The notes under the pieces were generated by a model. It saw only the letters and a list, made by a program, of their open reading frames with translations. It was not told where the DNA came from and made no database searches. Below are positions 24,901 through 34,744 of a stretch of DNA of 56,409 bases, in pieces (position 1 is the first letter of the stretch; the number at the start of each line of letters is the position of its first letter). The position numbers and the translations under genes are program-made. The DNA comes from Flavobacteriales bacterium. Its GTDB lineage: Bacteria > Bacteroidota > Bacteroidia > Flavobacteriales > PHOS-HE28. The stretch is taken from the NCBI GenBank assembly GCA_008016945.1, contig SSGN01000025.1, forward strand, positions 1 through 56,409, given 5' to 3'.

Positions 24901-27900
24901 ACCTCGCGGCTGGAACCTGGACCTGCACCGTTACGGACGCCAACGGCTGTAGCGCATCACGGGCCGTCACCATCACACAGCCCGCAGCCGCGCTATCCTC
25001 CAGTCTGGGCTCGGTATCGAACGTCGCTTGTTACGCGGGAGCCACTGGAAGTGCAACGGTCGCTGTTTCGGGAGGCACCGGTCCATACAGCTTCAGCTGG
25101 AACACCACGCCTACCCAGAACACCGCCACCGCCAATGGCCTGATCGCCGGCACCTGGACCTGCACCATCACCGATGCACGCCAGTGCTCCATCACACGGG
25201 ACGTGACGATCACCGAGCCCGCCACAGCGCTCAGCGCGATCCTGGCTCAACAGGTGGATGTGGGTTGCACCGGTGCCAACACCGGAAGTGCCACCGTGGA
25301 TGCCCAAGGCGGCACTGCGCCATATGCCTACGCCTGGAACACCACCCCCGTGCAGAACACCGCGACGGCCAACAACCTCTCGGCTGGCACCTGGACCTGC
25401 ACGGTGACCGATGCCCGCGGATGCTCGACTTCGCAAAGCGTCACCATCACACAGCCCAACACCAGCCTCAACACCACCATCAGCGCACAGGCCAACGTCG
25501 CTTGCTTCGGAGGCAATACCGGGACTGCGACCATCGCCGCGAACGGAGGGACATCGCCCTACGCGTATGGCTGGAACACCCTGCCTGCACAACACTCCGC
25601 AACGGCCACGAACCTGCGCGCGGGCACCTGGAGCTGCACGGTGACCGATGCCAACGGATGCACCACGGTGCGCAGCGTTATGATCACTGGACCAGCCGCC
25701 GCGCTAAGCACCAGTGTGGACTCCCAAGCGAACGTGAACTGCTACGGGGGCAGCACCGGCAGTGCATCGATCTCCGCGAACGGAGGTACCGCGCCATACT
25801 CCTACGCCTGGAACACCGCGCCGGCACAGAACGGCGCAGCGGCGAACAGCCTGCCTGCCGGTACATGGACCTGCACGGTGACCGACGCCAATGGTTGCAC
25901 GGCCGCACAGAACGTCACCATCACACAACCGGCAAGCGCGCTAACCTCCACCACCAGTGCACAGACCAACGTGAATTGCTTCGGGGGCAACACCGGATCG
26001 GCGACCGTGGCCGTGAGCGGTGGTACATCCCCGTACAGCTACGCGTGGAACACCTCGCCCGTACAGACCACCTCGACCGCGACTTCCCTGAGTGCGGGCA
26101 GCTGGTCGTGCACCATTTCCGATGCCCGCGGTTGCACCACGGTGCAGCAGATCACCATCACCCAACCCGCCGCAACCCTGAGCACCGGCATCAGCGCGCA
26201 GACCAACCCCGGCTGCCATGGTGGGAACAACGGTGGTGCGACGGTGGACGTGAGCGGAGGTACGGCACCGTACACCTACACCTGGAACACATCGCCCGTA
26301 CAGAACAGTGCCTCGGCGACCAACCTCACCGCGGGCACATGGACCTGCACCGTGGTGGACGCTCGTTCCTGCACGATCTCGCAGAACGTCACCATCACAC
26401 AACCGGCTGCGGCCCTCAGTGCCAGCATCGCATCACAATCACCGGTGAACTGCCATGGCGGCAACACCGGCACCGCCTCCATCAACGTGACCGGAGGTAC
26501 CGCACCTTACAGCTACGCGTGGAACACATCGCCCGTACAGAACAGTGCCTCGGTGACCAACCTCACCGCGGGCACATGGACCTGCACGGTGACCGATGCG
26601 AATGGCTGCAGCACGGCGCGTAGCGTCACCATCACCCAGCCCGCAGCGGCACTTGCGGCCACCTTGAGCGCCCAGACCGATGTACGCTGCTACGGCGCCA
26701 ACGGCGGCAGCGCCACCGTTTCCGTCACAGGTGGCACCGCGCCCTACACCTATGGCTGGAACACCGCACCGACCCAGAACACCGCCACGGCGAACAACCT
26801 TATCGCTGGCACCTGGACCTGCACCATCATGGACACCCGTGGTTGCACCACGACACAGGCCGTGACCATCACCCAACCTGCCGCAGCATTGACCGCCTCG
26901 ATCGGGGCACAGTCCAACGTCGATTGCTTCAACAACAACACGGGCGGTGCTACCATCTCCACGAGCGGTGGCACCATGCCGTACAGCTACGTCTGGAACA
27001 CCACTCCGGTACAGAACACCGCTACGGCGAACAACCTCGGCGCCGGGCCATGGACCTGCACGGTGACCGATGCCAACGGATGTTCGGCAACGGCCACGGC
27101 GACCGTGACTCAACCTGCCGCAGCGCTCAGCATCAGCGGAACAGTGACCGCCGCGGTCTGTGGCGGTGCCGCGAACGGCTCGGTGGATGCGGAGATCAAT
27201 GGCGGCACAGCACCGTACGCGGTGACCTGGGCCGGGCCCAATGGATTCTCCTCCAACAACACGGATATCGGTGGGCTGGGATCCGGCGTGTACACCTTGA
27301 CCGTAAGTGATGCCCACGGGTGCCAAGCGAACGCCAGTTTCAACGTCGGCCAACCCGGCCTCTTCAACATCAGTGCCACCACCAGCGACTTCAACGGCTT
27401 CGCCGTGAGCTGCCCAACGGCCACCGATGGCAGCATCGCACAGACCATCACCGGTGGTACCGGACCGTACACCCATGCCTGGACAGGGCCTAACGGATCC
27501 ACCGCGAACACAGAGGACCTCAGCACCCTTGCCGTCGGCACGTACACGTACACCCTCACCGACGCCAACGGATGCTCCACCTCTGCGAACTACACCCTTG
27601 AGGCACCCGCCGCGCTCAGCGCCTCCCTTGCCGCCGCGACAACGACCGGCGGATGGAACATCGGCTGTCATGGCACCTCGACCGGAAGCATCAACGCCAC
27701 CATCACCGGCGGCGTGGCCCCCGTGAACCCGCTCTGGAACGGACCCGGAGGCTTCACGGCCGCAACAGCCAACATCAGTGCCTTGCAGGCGGGCGCCTAT
27801 ACCCTCACATTGACCGATGCCAATGGTTGCACACGCCAGGCACCGATCGTGCTATCCGAAGCACCAGTTCTCACCGGCAACGCCTCGATGACCTCCAGCG

Positions 27901-30900
27901 TTGCCTGCCATGGCGGTAACGATGGATCCGCGCTCGCCACCGCCAGTGGCGGAACCGCGCCATACACCTACTCCTGGGACACCGCTCCAGCACAAACCGA
28001 CCCAAGTGCCACCGGCCTCCCCGCCGGCACCTGGACCTGCACCATCTCCGATGCGAACGGATGTTCGATCCAGCGCAACGCCACGATCGACCAACCCTTG
28101 ACCAGCCTTACCGTGAGCATCACGGAACAGACCGATGTCCTTTGCCACGGCGCACTCTCGGGCAGTGCCACCGCACTGGCCAGCGGCGGAACCGCGCCCT
28201 ACGACCACGTGTGGAACAGCACGCCGGCACAGACCACCGATGCCGCCACGGACCTCGCCGCCGGCACCTACACGGTGGTGGTGACCGATGCCCACGGTTG
28301 TTCCGCCAGTGCTAACGTCGACATCGAGCAACCGGCCGCACCGATCAGCACCTACTTCGACCCTGTGCAGCATGAGACGTGCTTTGGCGCGCACGACGGT
28401 GAAGCCACGATCCACGTGGACGGTGGTAGTGGTTCATACATCATCACTTGGGATACACAACCGCCCGTACACGGCGCCACCGCCACCGGCCTCGCACCCG
28501 GACTCCACATGGTGGAAGTACTCGACGCCAACGGATGCTCGCACAGCAAACACTTCCCAGTCACCATCCAAGGTGCCGCCGAACCCCTCACGCTGGGTAT
28601 CGTCATTGACCAGGTGGACTGCCACGGTGCCGCCAATGGAGCCATCGATATCACCTTGACCGGAGGCAACGCCCCATACTCCCTCCTTTGGACCGCTCCG
28701 AACGGTCAACAAACAGGACTTGAGGACATCGATGGATTGGAGCCCGGCGACTACGACCTGCATATCGCCGACTTCTACGGCTGTGTGATCGACACCTTGG
28801 TCACCATCATCGAACCACTGCCCCTCACCACCTCCGGAACGGTGACAACGGCCGCCTGCCAAGGCTCTGCGACCGGCGCGGTGGACGCCACGGTAGCCGG
28901 TGGCACCAGCCCCTACACCTTCGCCTGGAGCGGCCCCAACGGCTACACCGCCGTAACGGAGGATATCAATGCCTTGGCCGCCGGCATCTACACGCTGAGC
29001 GTGACCGATGCCCAGGGTTGCGCTCGCGTAACCGACTTCAACGTGAACCAACCCGGCTCGGTGTTGGTCAATGCCACGACCAGCACCTTCAACGGGAACT
29101 GGGGCGTGTCGTGCGCCACCTCGAGCGATGGCAGCATCGACCTGGAGGTTACCGGCGGCACAGCCCCCTTCAGCTACGCCTGGAGCGGACCCAACGGATA
29201 CAGCGCCAACACCGAAGACATCAGCGGCCTCCTCAGCGGCAGCTACTCCGTTAGCGTTTCCGATGCCAACGGCTGCTCCGTGAACCTGAGCCGCACCATC
29301 ACCGCACCCAACCCCTTGGCCGCCACGTTGGACGCCAGCACGTACAGCGGCCACAACATCTCTTGCGCGGGCCTTTCCGATGGTAGCCTCAACGCGACGG
29401 TATCGGGTGGTACGGCTCCCTTCACCTTCAACTGGACCGGGCCCAACGGCTTCGTTGCGATCACCGAGGACATCAGTGGCCTCGCCCCCGGATCCTATGG
29501 CTTCACCGTCACCGATGCCAACGGTTGCACCGTTACGACCACGAGCATCCTGACCGAGCCTGCCCCGTTGACCGCCACGACGGTCGTCCCCACCAGCAAC
29601 AGCGGCCATGCCATCGCCTGCCACGGCACCACGGGTCGGATCGACCTGGAGATCACCGGTGGGAACCAACCCTGGGCCATCACCTGGACCGGTCCCGATG
29701 GCTTCACCGCGAACACCGCGAACATCAGCGACCTGGTGGCCGGTACATACACCGCGACCATCAACGACGCCAACGGATGCACCACCCAGGTGCAATCGAC
29801 CCTGACCCAGCCTGATACCTTGGTGGTCGTGGGGCTTGCCGGCGATCACAACGGCGCCGCGACCTCCTGTGCCGATGCCAGTGATGGCAGCATCGACCTC
29901 ACCGTTACGGGCGGTGCCGGAGGCCACACCTTCATCTGGAGCAGCGACAATGGCTTCGGTGCCACCACGGAAGATGTGACGGGCCTGGAACCCGGCAACT
30001 ACCATGTGCAGGTGACCGACATGAACGGATGCACCAGCTCCGCCACATTCCTCTTGGAAGCCCCGGAAGTACTGTCCACCACCCTTAGCATCCAGGACCA
30101 CCACGGCCATGGGGTGAGTTGTAGCGATGCCGCGGACGGAAGGATCGACCTGGCGGTTTCCGGAGGTACACCGAACTATTCGATCACCTGGGCAGGCCCC
30201 AACGGATATGTGGCCACCGGGAACACCATCCAAGGGCTCGAACCAGGCAGCTACACCGCCACCATCGCCGATGCGAACGGTTGCTCCACAACGGCGAGCA
30301 CCACCCTTACCGCTCCTTCGCCACTCGACCTGGCCATCAGCACGACCACATATCCTGGTGGCGTGGGCGTCTCCTGCGCAGGCGGAACCGACGGTGCGAT
30401 CGACCTGACCATCAGCGGCGGTACCGCCCCATATACCGTGTCCTGGTCGGACGGTGTCGGTTTCTCGGCGACCACCGAGGACATCACCGGCCTCAGCGCG
30501 GGCATGTACCAGGCCATGGTGACCGATGCCAACGGGTGCTCGGCGCAGGCCAATGAACTGCTCACCGCACCTACGCCGCTCGACCTGGTCGCCGTGCTCT
30601 CGAACATCAATGGCAGTAACGTGACCTGCAACGGCGCCACCGACGGAAGCATCGACCTGACCGTGAGCGGAGGCACAGCACCATACTCCATCCTCTGGAA
30701 CGATGGCACCACCACCGAGGACCGGACCGGGATCACCTCGGGCACGTACACCGTGGAGGTCTCCGATGGCAATGGCTGTATCGCACAGGCCACGTACACC
30801 CTTGTGGCCCCTGCAAGCGTGCTGGTGGACGTGACCGCGAACATCGGTCCCAGTGGGGCGAACATCACCTGCGCTGGTGGCAACGAGGCAAGCATGGATG

Positions 30901-33797
30901 CCACGATCAGCGGAGGCACCATGCCGTACACCATCGCATGGAACGGTCCCGATGGCTTCATCGCCAACACCGCCAACATCGCCTCGCTCTACGCCGGCAC
31001 CTATACCCTGAACGTGACGGATGCCAACGGCTGTACTCATGCGAGCACGCACCAGATCACAGAACCCGCACCGGTACAGGTGGACCTCGCCTCGGTGACC
31101 TACAACGGAGGTTACAACATCCCCTGCGCCACCATCGCGATCGGCGTGTTCAATGCGACCACCACCGGCGGTACACCGGCATATACCTACGCCTGGACCG
31201 GACCGAATGGCTTCACCAGCACCAACGAGGACCTCGTGAGCCTCGAAGCCGGGCAATACGACCTCTTGGTGACCGATGCCAACGGATGCACAGGAACGGC
31301 CAGCGCCACCCTCACCGCACCCGATCCGCTCGAGGTGGTGATCGCCTTCACCGACTTCGATGGGCACCAGGTGAGCTGTATCGGCAATGACGGCGGCGTG
31401 GACGTGACCGTGAGCGGAGGTAGCCCGCAGTACCAGTTCGACTGGACCGGTCCCGACGGATACGCCTCACAACATGAGGACATCAACGGGTTGAGCGCAG
31501 GCAGCTACACCATGGTGGTGACCGATGCCAACGGATGCCGGAACGACTCCACCATCATCCTCTCGGCACCGGAGCCGATCAACGCAGCCTTCTCCACGAA
31601 TGCCAACCTGTGCGCAGATGGCACGTCCGGTACGATCGACCTGTCCATAACCGGTGGTGGCTTACCCTATTCGCTGACCTGGACCGGACCCGATGGCTTC
31701 AGCAGCGCCGATGAGGATCTCTTCAACCTGGTGAACGGAACCTATACCGTCAGCGTCAGCGACGGACTCGGTTGCTCCGGAACCTTCCAGACCACCCTCT
31801 CCGGTCCGGCCCCCATGAGTACGGGAACATACGTCTCGTTCTATGGCGAGTACAACCTGCAATGCCAGGGTGATAGCACCGGGGTCATCAACCTCCAGCC
31901 CACTGGTGGACTCGCACCGTTCACGGTCACGATCAACGGTCCGGGATCGTTCTACTCGACCGCCTTTGAGAACACCGGGCTCATCGCGGGGGATTACGCC
32001 GTATCGATCACCGACGCGAACGGCTGTGTGCTCGACAGCACCATCACCCTATCCGAGCCACCAACACGGGTGGAGGCGGACCTGAGCCTCTCCGTTTACC
32101 CCAGTGGGACCAACGTGAGCTGCTTCGGCGCCAGCGATGGCTCCATCGATGCCACCATCACCGGTGGCAATGGCCCCTACGTGTTCAGCTGGCGCGGTCC
32201 GGACGAGATCGAATTCGCCAACAGCGAGGACATCGATGGACTGCCAGCGGGAGATTACGCCTATGAGCTGGTGGTGACCGACGCCAACCAATGCAGCTTC
32301 TTCACCACCGTGACCCTGACACAGCCAGACTCCGCCTTGGTGGCCATCGCCACGGCCACACAATACCAAGGCTTCGGAACCACATGCAACGGCATCAGCG
32401 ATGGTGCGATCAACTTGGCCATCAGCGGAGGCAATGGCGGCCATACCGTGACCTGGAGCGGGCCGAACGGCTTCAGCTCCAATAGTTCCGATATCGCCGG
32501 ACTTGCGGCCGGCACCTACACGGCCACCGTGGTCGACATCAACGGCTGCACCGCGGAACAGACCGTGGTCATCACCGCACCGGAGCCGGTCGTCCCCACC
32601 TTGAACACGAGCTTGTTCCCCGGAGGCACCCAGATCTCCTGCGCATCCGCACAGGATGGATCCATCGAGGTGATCACCAGCGGTGGAGCCGCACCATACA
32701 CCTACGCCTGGACCGGACCGAACGGCTTCTCCTCCACCGATGGCATGATAGTCGGTCTCGGCGAAGGAACCTTCTGCGCCACCATCACCGATGCGAACGG
32801 CTGCGTAGCCCAAAGCTGCTCCACACTTGATGCACCCGCGCCGCTCGAACTCGCAGCCGCAGCCACGCCATCGGCCTGTTCCGCAAACAGTGGAAGCGTG
32901 GACTTGAACGTGATCGGTGGAAGCGCCCCCTTCCAATTCACCTGGGATAACGGCGCCAGCACCGAGGACGTCAGCGGCCTGAGCCCCGGATCATACAGCG
33001 TAACCGTTGTCGATGCCAATGGCTGTACCACACAAGCCATGGCCACGGTGACCGGCTCCCCCGCCCTCGATGTCACCGCGATCAGCACTGCCAACCTCTG
33101 CCATGGTGCGGAAAGCGGCCAGGTGGACCTCTCTGTGACCAGTGGCACCGCGCCATTCACCTTCGTCTGGAGCAACGGTTCGACCTCGGAGGATCTGGTC
33201 GGACTTGGCGCAGGCCAATACGTGGTGACCGTCACCGACGCGCTCGGATGCGACTTCACCGGGAACTACACCATCGAAGAGCCCACTGCGATCACCATGG
33301 ACACACTGCTCTCCAGCTACGCAGCCGGGCATCACGTGAGCGCCTATGGCGCGCAGGACGGAAGCATCACCACGGCCGTGAGCGGCGGCGCCGAACCGTA
33401 CCAGTTCAGTTGGTCCAACGGAGCCACCACGGAAAGCATAAGCGGATTGGCCGCAGGTAGCTACACCCTGTTGGTGACGGATGCCAATGGGTGCACGGCA
33501 ACATTGACCGTGGAACTCACCCAGCCCACCGACCTGGAGATGCCCACCGCCTTCAGCCCCAACGGCGACAACGACAACGAACGTTTCGTGATCCATGGCA
33601 TCGAAGGAAACCCCAAGAACCTGTTCACGGTGCTGAACAGATGGGGCAACGTGGTGTACGAACGGCCCAACTACAGCAACGAATGGGCGGGCGAGAACAG
33701 CCAAGGCGCCCAACTCCCAAATGGAACCTACTTCGTGATCTTGAGTATAAATGGCGGTGAACGTACCCTGCAAGGCTACGTGGACCTGCGCCGCTGA
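21945..33797 (+). CDS. Giant SprB-repeat surface protein with T9SS type-B sorting domain
   Basis: A 3950-residue secreted protein. Layout: signal peptide to about residue 33 (VAEA-Q); choice-of-anchor-L-type domain at about 40-270 (INCHAQGYGTFTYAGSN, FNFVLGSEEYNEWVG, VVADASDRKFDSGVF); Calx-beta-like segment at about 275-385; an Ig-like stretch; then 42 SprB-type repeats by my count from residue 483 to about 3860. A C-terminal gliding-motility/CHU_C domain (MPTAFSPNGDNDNERF, about 3866-3950) directs export through type IX secretion as a type-B substrate. SprB of Flavobacterium is a mobile gliding adhesin; here an adhesin role is inferred. The gene is coupled to the small protein upstream and followed by SprF- and OmpA-type partners. 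An ATG at 21981 is an alternative start. Confidence 0.93.
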   Translation: MTPKTTMPLRARMNLRPILTGLAVPLLFQVAEAQLTVAPQTDLQALASTITGPGVVIANPVINCHAQGYGTFTYAGSNLGIDEGVILGSGKISDAIGPNSVENKSFEQGTSGNALLNVVTGRNTKDACLFEFDIIPSGDSLRFNFVLGSEEYNEWVGSQYNDVFGFFISGPGIAGDPGIGNDHNIALVPGTNQPVTINNVNNGSNSAYYFDNAGGQHIQYDGFTRGLYAESAVQPCQTYHLKLVVADASDRKFDSGVFIERIRSNQVTMTSHTLNGTPDMVEGCNPGWVTFTRPSSQPTPLHLTYYLQGSAINGTDYSAIGNVNPGVAKTATIPANQTSVNVPVTPLADGLNESTENLLFILGNPLCPALNLDTLNFDILDTLIATLSPNMARICRGDSIQLQVNGGTHYSWSPAYSLSSSSVAAPWAKPVQTTTYTVVVNEGTCSRTMSRQVRVSNMELIPTITAPLCSGASNGAINLQVQGGIAPYTYSWTGPNSFTAATEDLVNIAAGTYTLVITDDLGCTRTRSFNVGSPADLTGTLTPSIQPFGENIACHGASTGTLNLALVGGTAPYAIAWIGPNGFDSNNQNLSGIGAGNYNVQVNDANGCTFSASFNMTEPTFIAPVMSGMAHVQCFGSNTGEATVQVSGGLLPYSYAWNSAPVQNTATATGLAPGSYTVTITDGYNCSTTATATITGPTAALSTTVQSTTPVACFGGNNGAATISASGGTAPYTYAWNTSPAQNTATAMDLPAGTWTCTVTDAHGCSTAQQATITQPAAAVSASLSSQVNVACHGTTTGSATMAVSGGTAPYSFVWNTSPAQHGPTANNLPAGTWTCSITDANGCATTMSVDITQPAAALATSIADITPVGCFGDATGSATITATGGTTPYTYSWNTAPVQHAATAVGLTAGNWTCTVTDANGCSTMRSISITQPTGRVMASAGTVQNVNCHGEATGSANVVASGGTTPYTYSWNTAPEQTSSTASNLAAGTWTCTVTDANGCSASRAVTITQPAAALSSSLGSVSNVACYAGATGSATVAVSGGTGPYSFSWNTTPTQNTATANGLIAGTWTCTITDARQCSITRDVTITEPATALSAILAQQVDVGCTGANTGSATVDAQGGTAPYAYAWNTTPVQNTATANNLSAGTWTCTVTDARGCSTSQSVTITQPNTSLNTTISAQANVACFGGNTGTATIAANGGTSPYAYGWNTLPAQHSATATNLRAGTWSCTVTDANGCTTVRSVMITGPAAALSTSVDSQANVNCYGGSTGSASISANGGTAPYSYAWNTAPAQNGAAANSLPAGTWTCTVTDANGCTAAQNVTITQPASALTSTTSAQTNVNCFGGNTGSATVAVSGGTSPYSYAWNTSPVQTTSTATSLSAGSWSCTISDARGCTTVQQITITQPAATLSTGISAQTNPGCHGGNNGGATVDVSGGTAPYTYTWNTSPVQNSASATNLTAGTWTCTVVDARSCTISQNVTITQPAAALSASIASQSPVNCHGGNTGTASINVTGGTAPYSYAWNTSPVQNSASVTNLTAGTWTCTVTDANGCSTARSVTITQPAAALAATLSAQTDVRCYGANGGSATVSVTGGTAPYTYGWNTAPTQNTATANNLIAGTWTCTIMDTRGCTTTQAVTITQPAAALTASIGAQSNVDCFNNNTGGATISTSGGTMPYSYVWNTTPVQNTATANNLGAGPWTCTVTDANGCSATATATVTQPAAALSISGTVTAAVCGGAANGSVDAEINGGTAPYAVTWAGPNGFSSNNTDIGGLGSGVYTLTVSDAHGCQANASFNVGQPGLFNISATTSDFNGFAVSCPTATDGSIAQTITGGTGPYTHAWTGPNGSTANTEDLSTLAVGTYTYTLTDANGCSTSANYTLEAPAALSASLAAATTTGGWNIGCHGTSTGSINATITGGVAPVNPLWNGPGGFTAATANISALQAGAYTLTLTDANGCTRQAPIVLSEAPVLTGNASMTSSVACHGGNDGSALATASGGTAPYTYSWDTAPAQTDPSATGLPAGTWTCTISDANGCSIQRNATIDQPLTSLTVSITEQTDVLCHGALSGSATALASGGTAPYDHVWNSTPAQTTDAATDLAAGTYTVVVTDAHGCSASANVDIEQPAAPISTYFDPVQHETCFGAHDGEATIHVDGGSGSYIITWDTQPPVHGATATGLAPGLHMVEVLDANGCSHSKHFPVTIQGAAEPLTLGIVIDQVDCHGAANGAIDITLTGGNAPYSLLWTAPNGQQTGLEDIDGLEPGDYDLHIADFYGCVIDTLVTIIEPLPLTTSGTVTTAACQGSATGAVDATVAGGTSPYTFAWSGPNGYTAVTEDINALAAGIYTLSVTDAQGCARVTDFNVNQPGSVLVNATTSTFNGNWGVSCATSSDGSIDLEVTGGTAPFSYAWSGPNGYSANTEDISGLLSGSYSVSVSDANGCSVNLSRTITAPNPLAATLDASTYSGHNISCAGLSDGSLNATVSGGTAPFTFNWTGPNGFVAITEDISGLAPGSYGFTVTDANGCTVTTTSILTEPAPLTATTVVPTSNSGHAIACHGTTGRIDLEITGGNQPWAITWTGPDGFTANTANISDLVAGTYTATINDANGCTTQVQSTLTQPDTLVVVGLAGDHNGAATSCADASDGSIDLTVTGGAGGHTFIWSSDNGFGATTEDVTGLEPGNYHVQVTDMNGCTSSATFLLEAPEVLSTTLSIQDHHGHGVSCSDAADGRIDLAVSGGTPNYSITWAGPNGYVATGNTIQGLEPGSYTATIADANGCSTTASTTLTAPSPLDLAISTTTYPGGVGVSCAGGTDGAIDLTISGGTAPYTVSWSDGVGFSATTEDITGLSAGMYQAMVTDANGCSAQANELLTAPTPLDLVAVLSNINGSNVTCNGATDGSIDLTVSGGTAPYSILWNDGTTTEDRTGITSGTYTVEVSDGNGCIAQATYTLVAPASVLVDVTANIGPSGANITCAGGNEASMDATISGGTMPYTIAWNGPDGFIANTANIASLYAGTYTLNVTDANGCTHASTHQITEPAPVQVDLASVTYNGGYNIPCATIAIGVFNATTTGGTPAYTYAWTGPNGFTSTNEDLVSLEAGQYDLLVTDANGCTGTASATLTAPDPLEVVIAFTDFDGHQVSCIGNDGGVDVTVSGGSPQYQFDWTGPDGYASQHEDINGLSAGSYTMVVTDANGCRNDSTIILSAPEPINAAFSTNANLCADGTSGTIDLSITGGGLPYSLTWTGPDGFSSADEDLFNLVNGTYTVSVSDGLGCSGTFQTTLSGPAPMSTGTYVSFYGEYNLQCQGDSTGVINLQPTGGLAPFTVTINGPGSFYSTAFENTGLIAGDYAVSITDANGCVLDSTITLSEPPTRVEADLSLSVYPSGTNVSCFGASDGSIDATITGGNGPYVFSWRGPDEIEFANSEDIDGLPAGDYAYELVVTDANQCSFFTTVTLTQPDSALVAIATATQYQGFGTTCNGISDGAINLAISGGNGGHTVTWSGPNGFSSNSSDIAGLAAGTYTATVVDINGCTAEQTVVITAPEPVVPTLNTSLFPGGTQISCASAQDGSIEVITSGGAAPYTYAWTGPNGFSSTDGMIVGLGEGTFCATITDANGCVAQSCSTLDAPAPLELAAAATPSACSANSGSVDLNVIGGSAPFQFTWDNGASTEDVSGLSPGSYSVTVVDANGCTTQAMATVTGSPALDVTAISTANLCHGAESGQVDLSVTSGTAPFTFVWSNGSTSEDLVGLGAGQYVVTVTDALGCDFTGNYTIEEPTAITMDTLLSSYAAGHHVSAYGAQDGSITTAVSGGAEPYQFSWSNGATTESISGLAAGSYTLLVTDANGCTATLTVELTQPTDLEMPTAFSPNGDNDNERFVIHGIEGNPKNLFTVLNRWGNVVYERPNYSNEWAGENSQGAQLPNGTYFVILSINGGERTLQGYVDLRR
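23391..33539 (+). repeat. 42 tandem SprB-type protein repeats
   Basis: Each unit is about 75-86 residues, beginning with GGTAPYxYxW, then a xxLxAGxY turn, TDANGC, and a linker ending in C.G...G. Two subtypes occur. Subtype A has WNTxPxQNTATA and GTWTCT (units 3-16, 20 and 21 by my count; unit 22 is intermediate). Subtype B has WTGPNGF and TEDIxGL (most others). Confidence 0.85.
23887..27200 (+). repeat. Homogeneous block of 14 subtype-A units
   Basis: Fourteen consecutive units of about 237 nt share WNTxP, a Trp-Thr-Cys strand and TQPAAAL linkers, and are more alike than any other part of the gene. Units at 26283-26350 and 26520-26587 match at 67 of 68 bases exactly 237 nt apart. Confidence 0.8.
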
Positions 33798-33811
33798 ACA
33801 ACGACCGACAC

Positions 33812-34744
33812 ATGAAGCCCATTCACCGCATATCCTTCCTGGTGCTGGCCGTGCTCGGTTGCTCGAAGCTGTTCGCGCAACAAGAGGTGATGGTGAGCCA
33901 GTATATGTTCAACCAGCTCTTCCTGAACCCCGCATACGCAGGCAGCCACCCCTACATGAGCGGCAGCCTGTTGCATCGCAGCCAATGGTTGAAGGTGGAA
34001 GGTGCACCACGCACCAGCATGATGGCCGTTGATGCACCGCTCATGAAAGGTAAGATGGGGGCAGGGCTCTCCATCGTACACGACCAGATCGGGGTGAGCC
34101 GCGACCTGGACATCGCCGGCCACTACGCCTACCACATCCGCGTGAGCCCGGGCAGTAAACTGGCGTTCGGCATGCGCGCGGGCCTGTCCATCTACTCCGC
34201 CAGACTGAGCGAACTGACGTTCTGGGACACCAATGACCAGGTCTTCCAGAGCGACCTCACCAACCAGCCGGTGGGCAAGTTCGGGTTCGGCCTCTACTGG
34301 TACGACACGTATTCCTATGTCGGCCTCTCAGTCCCTACCATCTATGCCGCGGATGGCAAGATCGCCATGAACGCCAAGGGGGCCATCGACGACTATTTCA
34401 CCCAGCACTACTACCTGCATGCGGGGCGGGTCTTCTCCTTGAACGAATCGTTCGACCTGAAGCCGAGCACCATGATCAAATACACACCGGCCGCCCCCAT
34501 CGAAGCCGACGTGAATTGCAACGTGCTCTACCGCGAGCGCATCTGGCTTGGGCTCGGATACCGTACGGGCGATGCACTCGTAGGCATGCTCGAATACCAG
34601 GTGAACCCCATGCTGCGCGTGGGCTACGCCTACGACATGACCACTTCCAAACTACGTACCCATACCAGCGGGAGCCACGAAGTGATGCTCGGGTTCGACT
34701 TCGGTAAGGAGCCCATCCGCATCAAGACCCCTCGATACTTCTGA
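33812..34744 (+). CDS. PorP/SprF-family type IX secretion membrane protein
   Basis: A 310-residue outer-membrane barrel protein of the PorP/SprF family, with signal peptide ending near LFAQ (residue 22). It has the family opener EVMVSQYMFNQLFLNPAYAGSHP and the closing LRVGYAYDMTTSKLRTHTSGSHEVMLGFDF. In Flavobacterium johnsoniae SprF lies directly behind sprB and is needed for SprB surface localisation; PorP-like proteins attach type-B T9SS cargo. Here it follows the giant gene by 14 nt and its stop overlaps the next ATG, so it is probably the dedicated surface partner of the giant protein. Confidence 0.93.
   Translation: MKPIHRISFLVLAVLGCSKLFAQQEVMVSQYMFNQLFLNPAYAGSHPYMSGSLLHRSQWLKVEGAPRTSMMAVDAPLMKGKMGAGLSIVHDQIGVSRDLDIAGHYAYHIRVSPGSKLAFGMRAGLSIYSARLSELTFWDTNDQVFQSDLTNQPVGKFGFGLYWYDTYSYVGLSVPTIYAADGKIAMNAKGAIDDYFTQHYYLHAGRVFSLNESFDLKPSTMIKYTPAAPIEADVNCNVLYRERIWLGLGYRTGDALVGMLEYQVNPMLRVGYAYDMTTSKLRTHTSGSHEVMLGFDFGKEPIRIKTPRYF

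Noticed and set aside
28434..31367. A 977-codon minus-strand frame opposite the giant adhesin
   Set aside because: It is a shadow frame produced by GC-rich codon periodicity and repeats; its translation is Gly/Val/Arg/Asp-biased without domains, while the plus strand encodes clear SprB repeats.
23391..33540. Regular DNA repeats that might be a CRISPR or satellite array
   Set aside because: Period is about 225-258 nt, units are in frame and diverged, and they encode SprB protein repeats; no short direct repeats with unique spacers occur.
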